IMG/VR virus record: IMGVR_UViG_3300034068_001120
Coordinates: 1-64,000 of that record
Source of the DNA: a virus
Strand: one strand, 5' to 3'
DNA length: 64,000 bases
The stretch's first letter is position 1; each line of letters opens with the position of its first letter. The position numbers and the translations under genes are program-made. Below, piece after piece: positions 36,276 to 43,688 of the stretch. The notes beneath the pieces were generated by a model that had not been told where the DNA came from, searched no databases, and worked only from the letters and a program-made list of their open reading frames with translations.

Positions 36276-38488
36276 TGGCAAAAAAACCTTTAATCTCAGA
36301 AATAGAAAAACTACAGTCCAAATATAACGTTGCTGCAAGTCTTTCGTCTACGATATCTGATCAGATTATTCAGGCAGAAGGTTTAATTGGAACTTTAGAG
36401 ACAGCATATTATGATGCATCTGATTTTAAAACAAAAGCAATAGAAGCCCAGAAAAAACTAAAAGCAGATGTAGCAGCAAAAAAATCAACACCTGCCAAGA
36501 ATATTCCAAAGAATATGGCAAAGTGGAAGAAACTATTGCAGTCCGCAGAGACAGATGTAATAAACGCAGAAGTAAGAAAAGCAACAGCAAAAAGAGATTT
36601 GACTGCTACTAAAAAGAAAGTAGACGTTCTAAACAGACAAAAACAAACAAATGACACAAAGATAATTTCCATTGAATCAAATATAAAAAACGCCATTAAG
36701 ATTCAAACCGAGGCATTGACTGCAGAAAAAATAAAAATAGCATCAGAATCAAAAATAGGCACAGACTACAACATGCGAGTTTCTAAGTTATTTAATACTA
36801 TAGAACGATCAACATCAATTCCTAATAAAGAATTACAATCTCATGTGTTAGGAACTTCTAGTGGAGAAAGATCTGGTTCATCGCAATCTGGTGTAAGAGC
36901 AAAGAAAAACGAATTCATCGCCAAAAATCCTGATCTATTTGACAAATCTAAAATAGAAGGAAGAACAGCAAACGAATTATTAAATGAAGCAGTTTCTCTT
37001 TCTGAATTATCTTTGACGGCAAGCCAAAAAGATGCTAACAGCATATTGGGTAGGTTATTATATTTAGAAAAAACAGCAAAGGCCACAAAGGATGATGAGG
37101 TTGCTAAATTAATTTTGAGTATTATTGGTCCAGTGAAAACTGCCATGGCGAAAAAAGCAACGTTCAGTAGTTTTACAGAAAAACGAATCGGTGATTATGT
37201 ATCGTCTATACCAGAAATGCTTATACGAAAACTTCCAGGCATTGGTGGTGTGCTTGGCGATTACATGAAACAACAAAAAGATAGACGAGATGCAGAATTA
37301 GACGAAGAAAAATTAATGGCAAGAAGAATTTCCGAAGGAAAATCCAGAGGACGTTATTCAGATGATGCATCAAGCCCAAAATCTAAAAAGGCTGTTTCAG
37401 ATTATTCAAACGACACCTCAAGTACAACACCCATAAAGCCCGTTTCAGATGACACATCAAGTCCGATGGCTGATATTGGTGGATCAAGAGCATCCGAATT
37501 GGGTGCATCAACTATAAGTTCGGCTATGTGTCTGGATGAAATATTAAAAGAAGTAATAGACATCAGAAAACTATTACACGAAAGTTTGGATCCAGAAGAA
37601 TCAACACTCACTGGAAGAGAAAAACAGTTTGAAACTCCCGATATGAAAAAAGCCAAAGCACTAAAACCAAATGCGATGAAAGAAGGTGGGATGGGATCTG
37701 CCATAACATCTGGAATGAGTTGGCTGGATTCTCTTATTACTGGAGGAATATCTGGTTTAGTGGCATCTATCTTACCCGCCATCGTTCCCATGATTATGAG
37801 TGCAATGGGAACACTTTTGGCTACTGCAGGAGCGGTTGCTTCATTTATAGGACCAATTGTACTTGCAGCAGGTATAGCCTACGGAGGATACAAATTGGGT
37901 GAATACTTATCAGAAGAATATCTAATACCATTTCTAGAAAAGGTAGGTTTGATAGTAACTCCTGGTAATACTCCAGGAATAGTTCCAGGTGGTGCAGAAG
38001 ACACTTATATTAAGAATGACGAGATAGCAATGAAAGATAAATTGGCTGCTAATAATGCAGAGGGAGAACTTGCGCGTGATGTTGGTTTCTTTAAATTTTA
38101 TCCAGACAAAGATCAAAGAGCCGAACTATTTGCAAAAGATCCTAACGAATTAAAAACATCTCTTTTACTTGGTTCTGGATTGGCAAAGTTATTAGGTAAT
38201 AATGGACTATCAGAAGAAGAAGTAGATGCGCTTATAGCAAAACAACAATTTATGGGAGAGCTCACCAAGCCAAAAGAAGGCACACAACAAAATAAAGCCA
38301 TGGAATTTGAGGATTCCATAGATCAACTTGATTCGACTTCACAAAAACCATATTCTACTTCAGAGTCACCTAGAAATAACATAAATTCAGTACAGACCAA
38401 CAATTATGTTACAAATATAAATTCAAAGTCGGGTACACGAAATACCGAATCGACTCTTGAAAAGATGAATAGATCCTCATTTGCATAA
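36275..38488 (+). CDS. gp29: Tape measure protein (gp29-like)
   Basis: 737 aa (T4 gp29: 590). The length sets tail length. The N-terminal ~160 residues are helical coiled coil (IEKLQSKYNVAASLSSTISD; KRDLTATKKKVDVLNRQKQT). Residues ~480-560 form hydrophobic segments (SGLVASILPAIVPMIMSAMG; ASFIGPIVLAAGIAYGGYKL) as in other tape measures that may enter the host membrane. The C-terminus NNYVTNINSKSGTRNTESTL matches the marine gp29 ending. Last gene before a strong terminator. Confidence 0.88.
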   Translation: MAKKPLISEIEKLQSKYNVAASLSSTISDQIIQAEGLIGTLETAYYDASDFKTKAIEAQKKLKADVAAKKSTPAKNIPKNMAKWKKLLQSAETDVINAEVRKATAKRDLTATKKKVDVLNRQKQTNDTKIISIESNIKNAIKIQTEALTAEKIKIASESKIGTDYNMRVSKLFNTIERSTSIPNKELQSHVLGTSSGERSGSSQSGVRAKKNEFIAKNPDLFDKSKIEGRTANELLNEAVSLSELSLTASQKDANSILGRLLYLEKTAKATKDDEVAKLILSIIGPVKTAMAKKATFSSFTEKRIGDYVSSIPEMLIRKLPGIGGVLGDYMKQQKDRRDAELDEEKLMARRISEGKSRGRYSDDASSPKSKKAVSDYSNDTSSTTPIKPVSDDTSSPMADIGGSRASELGASTISSAMCLDEILKEVIDIRKLLHESLDPEESTLTGREKQFETPDMKKAKALKPNAMKEGGMGSAITSGMSWLDSLITGGISGLVASILPAIVPMIMSAMGTLLATAGAVASFIGPIVLAAGIAYGGYKLGEYLSEEYLIPFLEKVGLIVTPGNTPGIVPGGAEDTYIKNDEIAMKDKLAANNAEGELARDVGFFKFYPDKDQRAELFAKDPNELKTSLLLGSGLAKLLGNNGLSEEEVDALIAKQQFMGELTKPKEGTQQNKAMEFEDSIDQLDSTSQKPYSTSESPRNNINSVQTNNYVTNINSKSGTRNTESTLEKMNRSSFA

Positions 38489-38519
38489 AAAACAGGCGCA
38501 CCGAAATGCGCCTGTTTTT
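38488..38519. terminator. Bidirectional rho-independent terminator between gp29 and gp32
   Basis: A perfect 13-bp stem, 38488-38500 paired with 38507-38519, with a 6-nt loop (CCGAAA); core AACAGGCGCA/TGCGCCTGTT, flanked by A-run on one side and T-run on the other. Both converging transcripts (gp29 from the left, gp32 from the right) would be ended. Confidence 0.93.
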
Positions 38520-38543
38520 CTAACATGATATAATCAGTTGGCT

Positions 38544-39455
38544 TCAATCATCATTCGCCAACTTCTCAAAATACGAGAGAGCATCCTCAGTCTCATTCTC
38601 TGAAGACTTCGGAGCCTTCTTTGCAGGAACTCGAGAAGCAGATTCTGTAGGAGCAGATTCAAACGAAGCCTTTTCCGCTCCTCCTGTTACGTTTGCACTT
38701 TCTGCTACTGATCGAATATCATCTCCAAGCACTTGCTGCAATCGAGTCTTCAATTCATCATAAGACTTGAAATTCTTTGGATCAGTAAATTCCTTGAGAG
38801 AATGTTGCTTCTTCCACAGAAGTTCCAATGCCTTATCATCTCCACCAAGAAGCGGTGTAGGTGCTGCAAACTCTGAACGATCATAATTAACATATCCATC
38901 AACCTGACGAATCTTTAACTTGAAATCAGCACCAGCCCAAAAATCAAATGGATTGAGTGGCTTCTCATCTTGATATTGCGGATTCATTGCTTCCTGAATC
39001 TTTTCAAAAATCTTCTTGCCATACTTAAACAGGAAAACCTTTCCTTCGTTTTCTGGATTCTTTGGATCTGATACAATATAGATGTTTGAAATGTAAGACA
39101 ATCGACGCTTTCGATCTCGCGCAATATTCTTATCTGCATCACTACCACTTTGCCAAAGTTGTGAATTCATTTCAGAAACTGGATCTTTCAATCCAATACT
39201 TGTAAGAGAATTTTCAATATACCAACCACCTGTACCACGGAATCCGTGATTGTAAAGACGAGCCCAAGGCAAATCTTCGCCATCTGGTGCAGGCAACAAT
39301 CTGATAATAGCATAACCATTATTCGTCTTGTCCAATGCAGGTTTCCAAAAACGATCATCTTTATATGAATCGCTTTTCTTCACCATCTTTTCCATTTCAT
39401 TTGCCAATGTTTGATACGCATTCTTTGAAGTATTCTTCAAATCTTTAAATCCCAT
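38544..39455 (-). CDS. gp32: Single-stranded DNA-binding protein gp32
   Basis: 303 aa (T4: 301), from ATG 39455 with AAGGAG 6 nt upstream; ten further open codons upstream are not used. Covers ssDNA at the fork and in recombination. Basic N-terminal cooperativity region, OB-fold core with GYAIIRLLPAPDGEDLPWAR, GGWYIENSLTSIGLKDPVSE and RLSYISNIYIVSDP, and acidic C-terminal tail (SENETEDALSYFEKLANDD) for partner recruitment. The zinc-binding cysteines of T4 gp32 are absent: the protein has no cysteine. Own promoter at 39490-39517. Confidence 0.95.
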   Translation of the reverse strand: MGFKDLKNTSKNAYQTLANEMEKMVKKSDSYKDDRFWKPALDKTNNGYAIIRLLPAPDGEDLPWARLYNHGFRGTGGWYIENSLTSIGLKDPVSEMNSQLWQSGSDADKNIARDRKRRLSYISNIYIVSDPKNPENEGKVFLFKYGKKIFEKIQEAMNPQYQDEKPLNPFDFWAGADFKLKIRQVDGYVNYDRSEFAAPTPLLGGDDKALELLWKKQHSLKEFTDPKNFKSYDELKTRLQQVLGDDIRSVAESANVTGGAEKASFESAPTESASRVPAKKAPKSSENETEDALSYFEKLANDD

Positions 39456-39489
39456 AATAATCTCCTTGTTAATGTTACCGATCACTTAT

Positions 39490-39517
39490 ATTATATCACG
39501 AAAATCCAACAAGTCAA
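39490..39517 (-). promoter_or_regulatory. Sigma70-like promoter of gp32
   Basis: TTGACT (39512-39517) - 16 bp - TATAAT (39490-39495) on the minus strand, with an extended -10 (TGA before TATAAT). It sits directly between the gp33-like gene and gp32; the expected start gives a leader of about 28 nt containing AAGGAG. This would allow gp32 to be expressed from host polymerase independently of upstream genes. Confidence 0.75.
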
Positions 39518-39518
39518 A

Positions 39519-39734
39519 TCAAAGCGGCAATTTTGATGTTTTCGGTAGCAAATTTAATTCTTGCCCCTCAATTTTAATTTTTTGAATTATTGGTTTGCTC
39601 AAAAACTTTGCCGCAACTTGCGGTTCAATACCAAATTGTTCACAAATTGCAATTACCGAATCAATGTACGATGCATTATGCATTTTTGCATATTTTTCTA
39701 CTTCTTTAGGAAACCTAATATTATTAACTTCCAA
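39519..39734 (-). CDS. gp33: Late-transcription coactivator, gp33-like
   Basis: 71 aa, shorter than T4 gp33 (112 aa) but of the size found in marine T4-like phages. Conserved block: SYIDSVIAICEQFGIEPQVA then KFLSKPIIQKIKIEGQELNL and LLP..SKLPL at the end. T4 gp33 binds the RNA polymerase flap and bridges to the sliding clamp to activate TATAAATA promoters. As in T4 it is close to gp32. The start is uncertain: TTG 39734 is the best option, because no ATG precedes the conserved part and a stop lies 8 codons upstream. Confidence 0.78.
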   Translation of the reverse strand: MEVNNIRFPKEVEKYAKMHNASYIDSVIAICEQFGIEPQVAAKFLSKPIIQKIKIEGQELNLLPKTSKLPL

Positions 39735-39758
39735 CTGGTGATGCTTTCTTGTTTGTAT

Positions 39759-39953
39759 CTAGACAAGATGCCTGTTGTGTCCTATTCTAGAGTTATTCTT
39801 TTTTTCGTACCCGTGAAACATTCCTTGCGTAAATCCTGTATGTTTTCCACTTTGATATCCTCGATCATATGCAAATGCATACAGTTTGAGTGCTCCTGCA
39901 ACGAACAAACAGATTGACGACATAATAATTGAGATGAGTGATAGTGTTTCCAT
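39759..39953 (-). CDS. Small single-span membrane protein
   Basis: 64 aa. N-terminal hydrophobic helix, residues 4-24 (LSLISIIMSSICLFVAGALK), then a polar tail AFAYDRGYQSGKHTGFTQGM. Such Y-D-x-G-Y..G tails are frequent in small phage membrane proteins. ATG 39953 has only a weak GGGT site. Located between tRNA-Glu and the gp33-like gene. Function unknown. Confidence 0.6.
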   Translation of the reverse strand: METLSLISIIMSSICLFVAGALKLYAFAYDRGYQSGKHTGFTQGMFHGYEKKNNSRIGHNRHLV

Positions 39954-39997
39954 ACCCGTATGTACTTTATCTCATATTCTGAACCATACCTTAACAA

Positions 39998-40072
39998 TGA
40001 CTCTGTTGGGATTCGAACCCAAGTGTCCTCCTTGAAAGGGAGGTGTCCTAGACCAGACTAGACGACAGAGCC
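39998..40072 (-). tRNA. tRNA-Glu (TTC)
   Basis: 75 nt on the minus strand. Seven-base-pair acceptor stem GGCTCTG/CAGAGTC with one G-T pair, T arm with TTCGAAT loop, anticodon arm CCTCC-CTTTCAA-GGAGG giving anticodon TTC. Discriminator A; CCA is not encoded and would be added by the host. Confidence 0.93.
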
Positions 40073-40078
40073 GATCCT

Positions 40079-40540
40079 TTAGCGAACTCGGGCTTGACCA
40101 TATCCATAGACTGGTTGTGGTGCGTAACAAGCAGATCCGAATCCACTATATCCTCCTCCACAATCACCCTGATAGCCTGCATAACCACCCTGATAACCAT
40201 TTCCGTTATAGTATCCTACACCATATCCGACTCCGTATCCTGCTCCATATCCATATCCAACCCCACCCCCATTAGGATACGAATTGTAGCCGTTCATGGA
40301 ACCAAATCCCCATGATCCTCCGCCACCTTGTGTACCAATCATAACAGCAGGATTGGTGGCACTTACGACTTGTTCGCTTGTGTAATTTGGATTGTATCCG
40401 TAACCACTGCTTCGATTGGTATAGGTTGTCGTCGAACCATCTGCATTTTTTACTTCTTTGACAATATCAGTTTTTTGAATTTGACATCCAACACCAATAC
40501 TAATTACTGTTGCAAATGAGATAATATTTTGAAGTTTCAT
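40079..40540 (-). CDS. Glycine/tyrosine-rich exported protein, possible lipoprotein
   Basis: 153 aa. The N-terminus MKLQNIISFATVISIGVGC is signal-peptide-like and ends in GVGC, a lipobox-like site with a poor -3 residue, so lipidation is uncertain. Then a charged segment (IQKTDIVKEVKNADGSTTTY), and from residue ~70 a tail of GYGYG/GGY repeats (GVGYGYGAGYGVGYGVGYYN), low complexity. Such tails form flexible or aggregating surfaces. A strong sigma70-like promoter lies 43 nt upstream, so it is probably expressed early; a role in envelope modification or superinfection exclusion is conceivable but not shown. Confidence 0.8.
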   Translation of the reverse strand: MKLQNIISFATVISIGVGCQIQKTDIVKEVKNADGSTTTYTNRSSGYGYNPNYTSEQVVSATNPAVMIGTQGGGGSWGFGSMNGYNSYPNGGGVGYGYGAGYGVGYGVGYYNGNGYQGGYAGYQGDCGGGYSGFGSACYAPQPVYGYGQARVR

Positions 40541-40582
40541 ATAGTCCTTTTGTTGTTTTACTGTTCAATCCTACACCCTAAT

Positions 40583-40610
40583 AGTATATACCAAATTACT
40601 GCGTTGTCAA
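40583..40610 (-). promoter_or_regulatory. Sigma70-like promoter of the exported Gly/Tyr-rich protein
   Basis: TTGACA (40605-40610) - 16 bp - TATACT (40583-40588) on the minus strand; predicted leader about 36 nt with AAAGGA before the ATG at 40540. Same architecture as the promoters at 43.7, 57.1 and 61.8 kb. Confidence 0.78.
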
Positions 40611-40747
40611 GTTTTTTTGGATGGTTTCTTTATTTGATTTGAATCTATGGCAGAATTACTCTTTGCCATGGTTTTCTGGGTTATTTTTGTGATAGCGGCC
40701 CGTAGAAGCATATTTTTAAATACGTCTAGTCCTTTGGGTTTTCCCAC
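40607..40747 (-). CDS. Candidate small basic protein (GTG start)
   Basis: Possible 46-aa frame in an otherwise gene-free gap: GKPKGLDVFKNMLLRAAITK then a lysine-rich tail, stop overlapping the -35 of the next promoter. It needs a GTG start and has no clear ribosome site, though a CATAAATA late-promoter-like octamer lies 5 nt upstream. Composition is protein-like (an amphipathic helix), but it could be chance. Confidence 0.3.
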   Translation of the reverse strand: MGKPKGLDVFKNMLLRAAITKITQKTMAKSNSAIDSNQIKKPSKKT

Positions 40748-40783
40748 ATAACTATTTATGATTTTGCATATTTACAAAATGCC

Positions 40784-41620
40784 TTATTCTACCGGCGTAT
40801 TTGGCTCTTTTACCGATGTTCTCTTGGCAAATTTGTTTGCAGAATCAATATTATCAAAATATTCAAACTTGCCATTTCTGTCTTTGGCACCCCAAATACC
40901 ACTACTAGTTTTCCAAACAGACTGCAAGGCATGGTATTTTGGATCATGATACTCTCCAGCCTGTTTGCCAATTTTTGGTTTTTTGTTTTCTGTACCCTTG
41001 GTTGGAGCATATAGTTTAGCATTGCCAGAGTTGGCTGGTAGATAGTCTGTTGGCGATGCCTTTGTCTGGGTCTTGGATCGATCTGGAGGCGTTTCTTCTC
41101 CTGTTTTGGCTCCAGACCCTCCAGACTCTAAAGCAGAAAAGAAATCAGTTACTTTATGCTTTGCCAATTCTAAGTTATCTTGTCCTTCACCCTTCTCAAA
41201 CTTCATTAATACTTTACCTATTCCCTTGGTTTCGTTGGTGGAAATATAATAAAAATTTATTGAATTCTTAAACATAACCAAAGGTTGATCAAATTGACGA
41301 CCCAAAGTTATAATTTGTGTTTTTGTGATATTTGGCACCATTAAACTCTTTTCAGATACATCATTGCCTTCTTTTTTAGAAGAACTACACAATTCAATAT
41401 AACCGTATCCCATATCAATTACTTTTGATTTTAATTCATCATGAGTTTGTGCATTGATTTCTTCGGTTGCCTTGCTTTGAAAACTAGAAACTATACCAAA
41501 ATCTCTACTATCATCTGCCACTAAATCAAAAACAGCAGACAATCTCTTTTTGGTGGGATTACTGGTTTCCATCGCCTCAGATAGTGTGCACTTATTAAAA
41601 TATTGCGTGAATTTCTTCAT
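40784..41620 (-). CDS. Putative packaged internal protein, DUF3293-like core
   Basis: 278 aa. The N-terminus MKKFTQYFNKCTLSEA has the pattern of the T4 capsid-targeting sequence (T4: MKTYQEFIAE), with aromatic residues at 4 and 7 and a gp21-type site LSE at 13-15. Residues ~30-135 (FGIVSSFQSKATEEINAQTH; VIDMGYGYIELCSS; SLMVPNITKTQIITLGRQFD; QPLVMFK) resemble the DUF3293-type proteins of phages. The C-terminal half is a linker with Ser/Thr/Pro and a last domain with YHALQSVWKTSSGIWGAKDR. A TATAAATA late promoter lies 10 nt upstream. I infer it is packaged into the head and injected. Confidence 0.75.
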   Translation of the reverse strand: MKKFTQYFNKCTLSEAMETSNPTKKRLSAVFDLVADDSRDFGIVSSFQSKATEEINAQTHDELKSKVIDMGYGYIELCSSSKKEGNDVSEKSLMVPNITKTQIITLGRQFDQPLVMFKNSINFYYISTNETKGIGKVLMKFEKGEGQDNLELAKHKVTDFFSALESGGSGAKTGEETPPDRSKTQTKASPTDYLPANSGNAKLYAPTKGTENKKPKIGKQAGEYHDPKYHALQSVWKTSSGIWGAKDRNGKFEYFDNIDSANKFAKRTSVKEPNTPVE

Positions 41621-41630
41621 GGGATCCTCT

Positions 41631-41638
41631 TATTTATA
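41631..41638 (-). promoter_or_regulatory. T4-type late promoter of the putative internal protein
   Basis: TATAAATA followed by AGAGGATCCC and the ATG at 41620, so promoter, ribosome site (AGAGGA) and start codon lie within 22 nt. It lies in the gap between the tRNA-like gene and the CDS. Late expression agrees with a virion protein. Confidence 0.6.
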
Positions 41639-41666
41639 TAGAGGATATATTTTTCAACCATTACAA

Positions 41667-41726
41667 AAGCGATGGAGGGAATCGAACCCTCAGTAATGCG
41701 TACAAGACCCACCTTGCAGCATCGCC
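41667..41726 (-). tRNA. tRNA-like gene lacking an anticodon arm
   Basis: 60 nt on the minus strand. Acceptor stem GGCGATG/CATCGCT pairs over 7 bp (first pair G-T); a perfect T arm GAGGG-TTCGATT-CCCTC; a D-arm-like hairpin GCAA-GGTGGGTC-TTGT. Only 9 nt (CGCATTACT) remain where a 17-nt anticodon arm plus variable loop should be, and no alternative folding with a 5-bp anticodon stem works. Either a decayed tRNA or a functional tRNA mimic. Confidence 0.5.
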
Positions 41727-41736
41727 TCACATCAAA

Positions 41737-42030
41737 TTATCGAGCAGACATTGCCATATTACTGGCAGTGTTCATCGTACGACTTGATGTATATGCACGA
41801 TACTCTCGAAGACCCTTCTTGGTAATCTTCATGCTGTATGAAGTAAAACCCGAACTATTCTTCGTAGTCGTGATAGAATAGAATCCATAAGAATCTCCCA
41901 TCTTCTTAATTGACGAAATCAATGATCGGAAGTTCTTCACTCCAAAGCGAGTCTTTGCCTGAGCAGCAGTGAATGATCGTCCTTCAAAAAGACATTCCAA
42001 AACTCGAACGGTATTGTTTACCTTTGACAT
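41737..42030 (-). CDS. Small winged-helix-like DNA-binding protein
   Basis: 97 aa. The sequence NNTVRVLECLFEGRSFTAAQ, KTRFGVKNFRSLISSIKKMG and a beta-hairpin-like GFTSYSMKITKKGLREYRAY reads as helix-turn-helix plus wing. Close relatives (VLE-LLEGR-FTAAQA-RFGVKN) are common unannotated proteins in marine T4-like phages. Possibly a transcription modulator; DNA binding is inferred from pattern only. Confidence 0.7.
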   Translation of the reverse strand: MSKVNNTVRVLECLFEGRSFTAAQAKTRFGVKNFRSLISSIKKMGDSYGFYSITTTKNSSGFTSYSMKITKKGLREYRAYTSSRTMNTASNMAMSAR

Positions 42031-42138
42031 AATAAATCTCCAACGGCCTCATGTTGTACGCATTAAATCTGGCCAAAATTCAATGCGTTTATGTGATCAA
42101 TGTGGCAAGAAAATGACACACGTCAAATGTTTTTATTA

Positions 42139-42387
42139 TTAGTTCAGTCCCCATACAGAAAGACTAGCAGCAGAAAACGAAACTCCTGCTACTTGTATGG
42201 GTATTAGTTGAGTTGATATTGCAGGAATATGTATTCGCTGTGCGCTTGTCTGTCCTGCAAAAGTTGCACCATAAGTATATAAATCTAGATGAGTTGGTCC
42301 TGATGGAGTTGTGCATTCCACAAAAATGCCTTTGCATTTAACCGTTGCATTAGTTGTAAGCAGTGTTAATTTAGAATAGATGTCCAT
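42139..42387 (-). CDS. Small beta-rich protein, copy 1 of a tandem pair
   Basis: 82 aa. Shares its plan with the next gene: YSKLT.LTTN at the start, LDLYTYG in the middle, QRIHIPAIS then LIPIQVAGVSFSAASLSVWG at the end. Entirely beta-type composition, no cysteine motif. Likely a virion surface or decoration protein, but no family name is known to me. AGGAG site upstream. Confidence 0.7.
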   Translation of the reverse strand: MDIYSKLTLLTTNATVKCKGIFVECTTPSGPTHLDLYTYGATFAGQTSAQRIHIPAISTQLIPIQVAGVSFSAASLSVWGLN

Positions 42388-42399
42388 GGTATGCTCCTA

Positions 42400-42654
42400 T
42401 TAAGACAACGACCATACACTTAAATTTGCACCAGCAAAAGAAACTCCTGCTACTTTTATTGGAAGTATCTGAAATGATGAGATTGGTACATGAATTCTAA
42501 CACTTGATGTTACACCAGTAGAAGTATAAGCATAAAGATCTAATGTAGTTCCACCAGCAGGGGTGTTATTAATATTATCAATCATTAATCCTTTAGATCC
42601 ACTGACAAATTGATTTGTTACTAACGGACTGACTTTTGAATATTTATCGTACAT
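42400..42654 (-). CDS. Small beta-rich protein, copy 2 of a tandem pair
   Basis: 84 aa, paralogue of the preceding entry: KYSKVSPLVTNQFVSGSKGL, LDLYAYT, VRIHVPISSFQILPIKVAG and VSFAGANLSVWSL. The two genes are 12 nt apart and clearly arose by duplication, with strong conservation of the last 30 residues. AAGGAG site upstream. Probably a small structural or head-surface protein. Confidence 0.7.
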   Translation of the reverse strand: MYDKYSKVSPLVTNQFVSGSKGLMIDNINNTPAGGTTLDLYAYTSTGVTSSVRIHVPISSFQILPIKVAGVSFAGANLSVWSLS

Positions 42655-42701
42655 TATTGGATCTCCTTGCTCTATTTAGACAACGAAGTACATGGCGAAT
42701 A

Positions 42702-43073
42702 TCAGGTAGTTTTGTACTTTGTTTTCCACGCTTCTAACGAAATGCATCTGGGTCTTTGAGACTTATCACACCAATACCACCAAGAATTTGATTTATTAGC
42801 CAAAAACCACAATAACGCACCATCTTGTCCGCATCCACCAATTGCATCTTCCCACAAAATTACATCCAAACCATCTTCCCATTCTGTGCCATATGTTTGA
42901 AGAGATATGCCTGTCATTATTTTAAGCATAATCTGGTTAAGTGCTTCTTTTTCGCTTATTTTTATTAGGATTGGTTCTTGTGTTTGTGCCTTTGGTTTTT
43001 TTAAAAACAGCGTCCCAATTGCGCGACCAAATTTTTGGATCAACCCACCTGTATGCGTCACCTTTTCCTGCAT
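42702..43073 (-). CDS. Unknown phage protein
   Basis: 123 aa. Basic N-terminal 30 residues (LIQKFGRAIGTLFLKKPKAQ) that could touch a membrane, then a helical part and a tryptophan-rich C-terminus (ALLWFLANKSNSWWYWCDKS) with three cysteines. No family recognised. Ribosome site AAAGGA. Confidence 0.6.
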   Translation of the reverse strand: MQEKVTHTGGLIQKFGRAIGTLFLKKPKAQTQEPILIKISEKEALNQIMLKIMTGISLQTYGTEWEDGLDVILWEDAIGGCGQDGALLWFLANKSNSWWYWCDKSQRPRCISLEAWKTKYKTT

Positions 43074-43090
43074 TATTCTTTCCTTTCACG

Positions 43091-43348
43091 TCAAACCTGC
43101 ATGCCACTTTGAACTAACTGCATAATTTCTCTTGCACACGGAGACAACCACAGATTTCGGGATTCTATTTCCCAATCATTGAATGCTCTATACAATAAGG
43201 CTTCTAATACTTCATCGGTATCTATTCGTGATATAATTCTATCTTTGGGAGGAAGAGTTGGTTCCATAAGACCCAACAACCAAATGCCATCTACATCATA
43301 ATCAATGAACGGATATAAACCAGACGATTCAATATACTCTCTCGACAT
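43091..43348 (-). CDS. Unknown small acidic protein
   Basis: 85 aa, acidic, with alternating helices (DTDEVLEALLYRAFNDWEIE) and an N-terminal PFIDYDVDGIWLLGL. No family recognised. AAAAGGA site 9 nt upstream. It ends 17 nt before the preceding gene's start. Confidence 0.6.
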   Translation of the reverse strand: MSREYIESSGLYPFIDYDVDGIWLLGLMEPTLPPKDRIISRIDTDEVLEALLYRAFNDWEIESRNLWLSPCAREIMQLVQSGMQV

Positions 43349-43386
43349 ATTATTATTTTCCTTTTAAAAATTAATACAATACAAAA

Positions 43387-43457
43387 TAGGCAGTTCAGGT
43401 GTTGATCCTGATTGAACCCGTTATAAGCGGGTCTGCGAAGCCGTCCGCCCACCGCCC
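43387..43457 (-). tRNA. tRNA-Ile (TAT)
   Basis: 71 nt on the minus strand. Acceptor GGGCGGT/ACTGCCT (7 pairs, two G-T), anticodon arm ACCCG-CTTATAA-CGGGT with anticodon TAT, 4-nt variable loop, T arm TCAGG-ATCAACA-CCTGA with A in place of the usual T54, short 3-bp D stem GCG/CGC. Discriminator A, CCA not encoded. Would read the AUA codon, common in AT-rich phages and rare in many hosts. The unusual T loop may hide it from routine detection. Confidence 0.75.
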
Positions 43458-43461
43458 AATA

Positions 43462-43683
43462 TTATTTACTCAATACGCTTTTCTTATTTCCAACATGACC
43501 ATTAGTATTTTTCATAAAATAGTTGCTTTGTTGTCTGTCCAAATCATTGCCAAGTCGATACTGAACCACCAACTCACTATCTATCACAGATGCCAGATCT
43601 TTCAATATTTTTGTGGATAAATCTGTTGCAGTTTTTTCATCTGCACCTACTGGAATATCAATATGTAATCTAAATTGTGACAT
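43462..43683 (-). CDS. Unknown small protein, probably read from a near-leaderless mRNA
   Basis: 73 aa from ATG 43683 (MSQFRLHIDIPVGADEKTAT). The frame is open 13 codons upstream to another start, but that would include the -10 of a strong promoter. Ferredoxin-like alternation of strands and helices (FRLHIDIPVG; ILKDLASVIDSELVVQYRLG). No family recognised. With the promoter at 43689-43716, transcription should begin at or next to the ATG. Confidence 0.6.
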   Translation of the reverse strand: MSQFRLHIDIPVGADEKTATDLSTKILKDLASVIDSELVVQYRLGNDLDRQQSNYFMKNTNGHVGNKKSVLSK

Positions 43684-43688
43684 GCTAA

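Noticed and set aside
38526-38534. TGATATAAT on the plus strand right after the terminator
   Set aside because: No -35 at the right distance and it would transcribe gp32 antisense.
42036-42110. Inverted repeat ACGCATT...AATGCGT before the winged-helix gene as terminator or operator
   Set aside because: 17-nt loop, only 7 bp, no T-run and no matching promoter; not enough to support a call.
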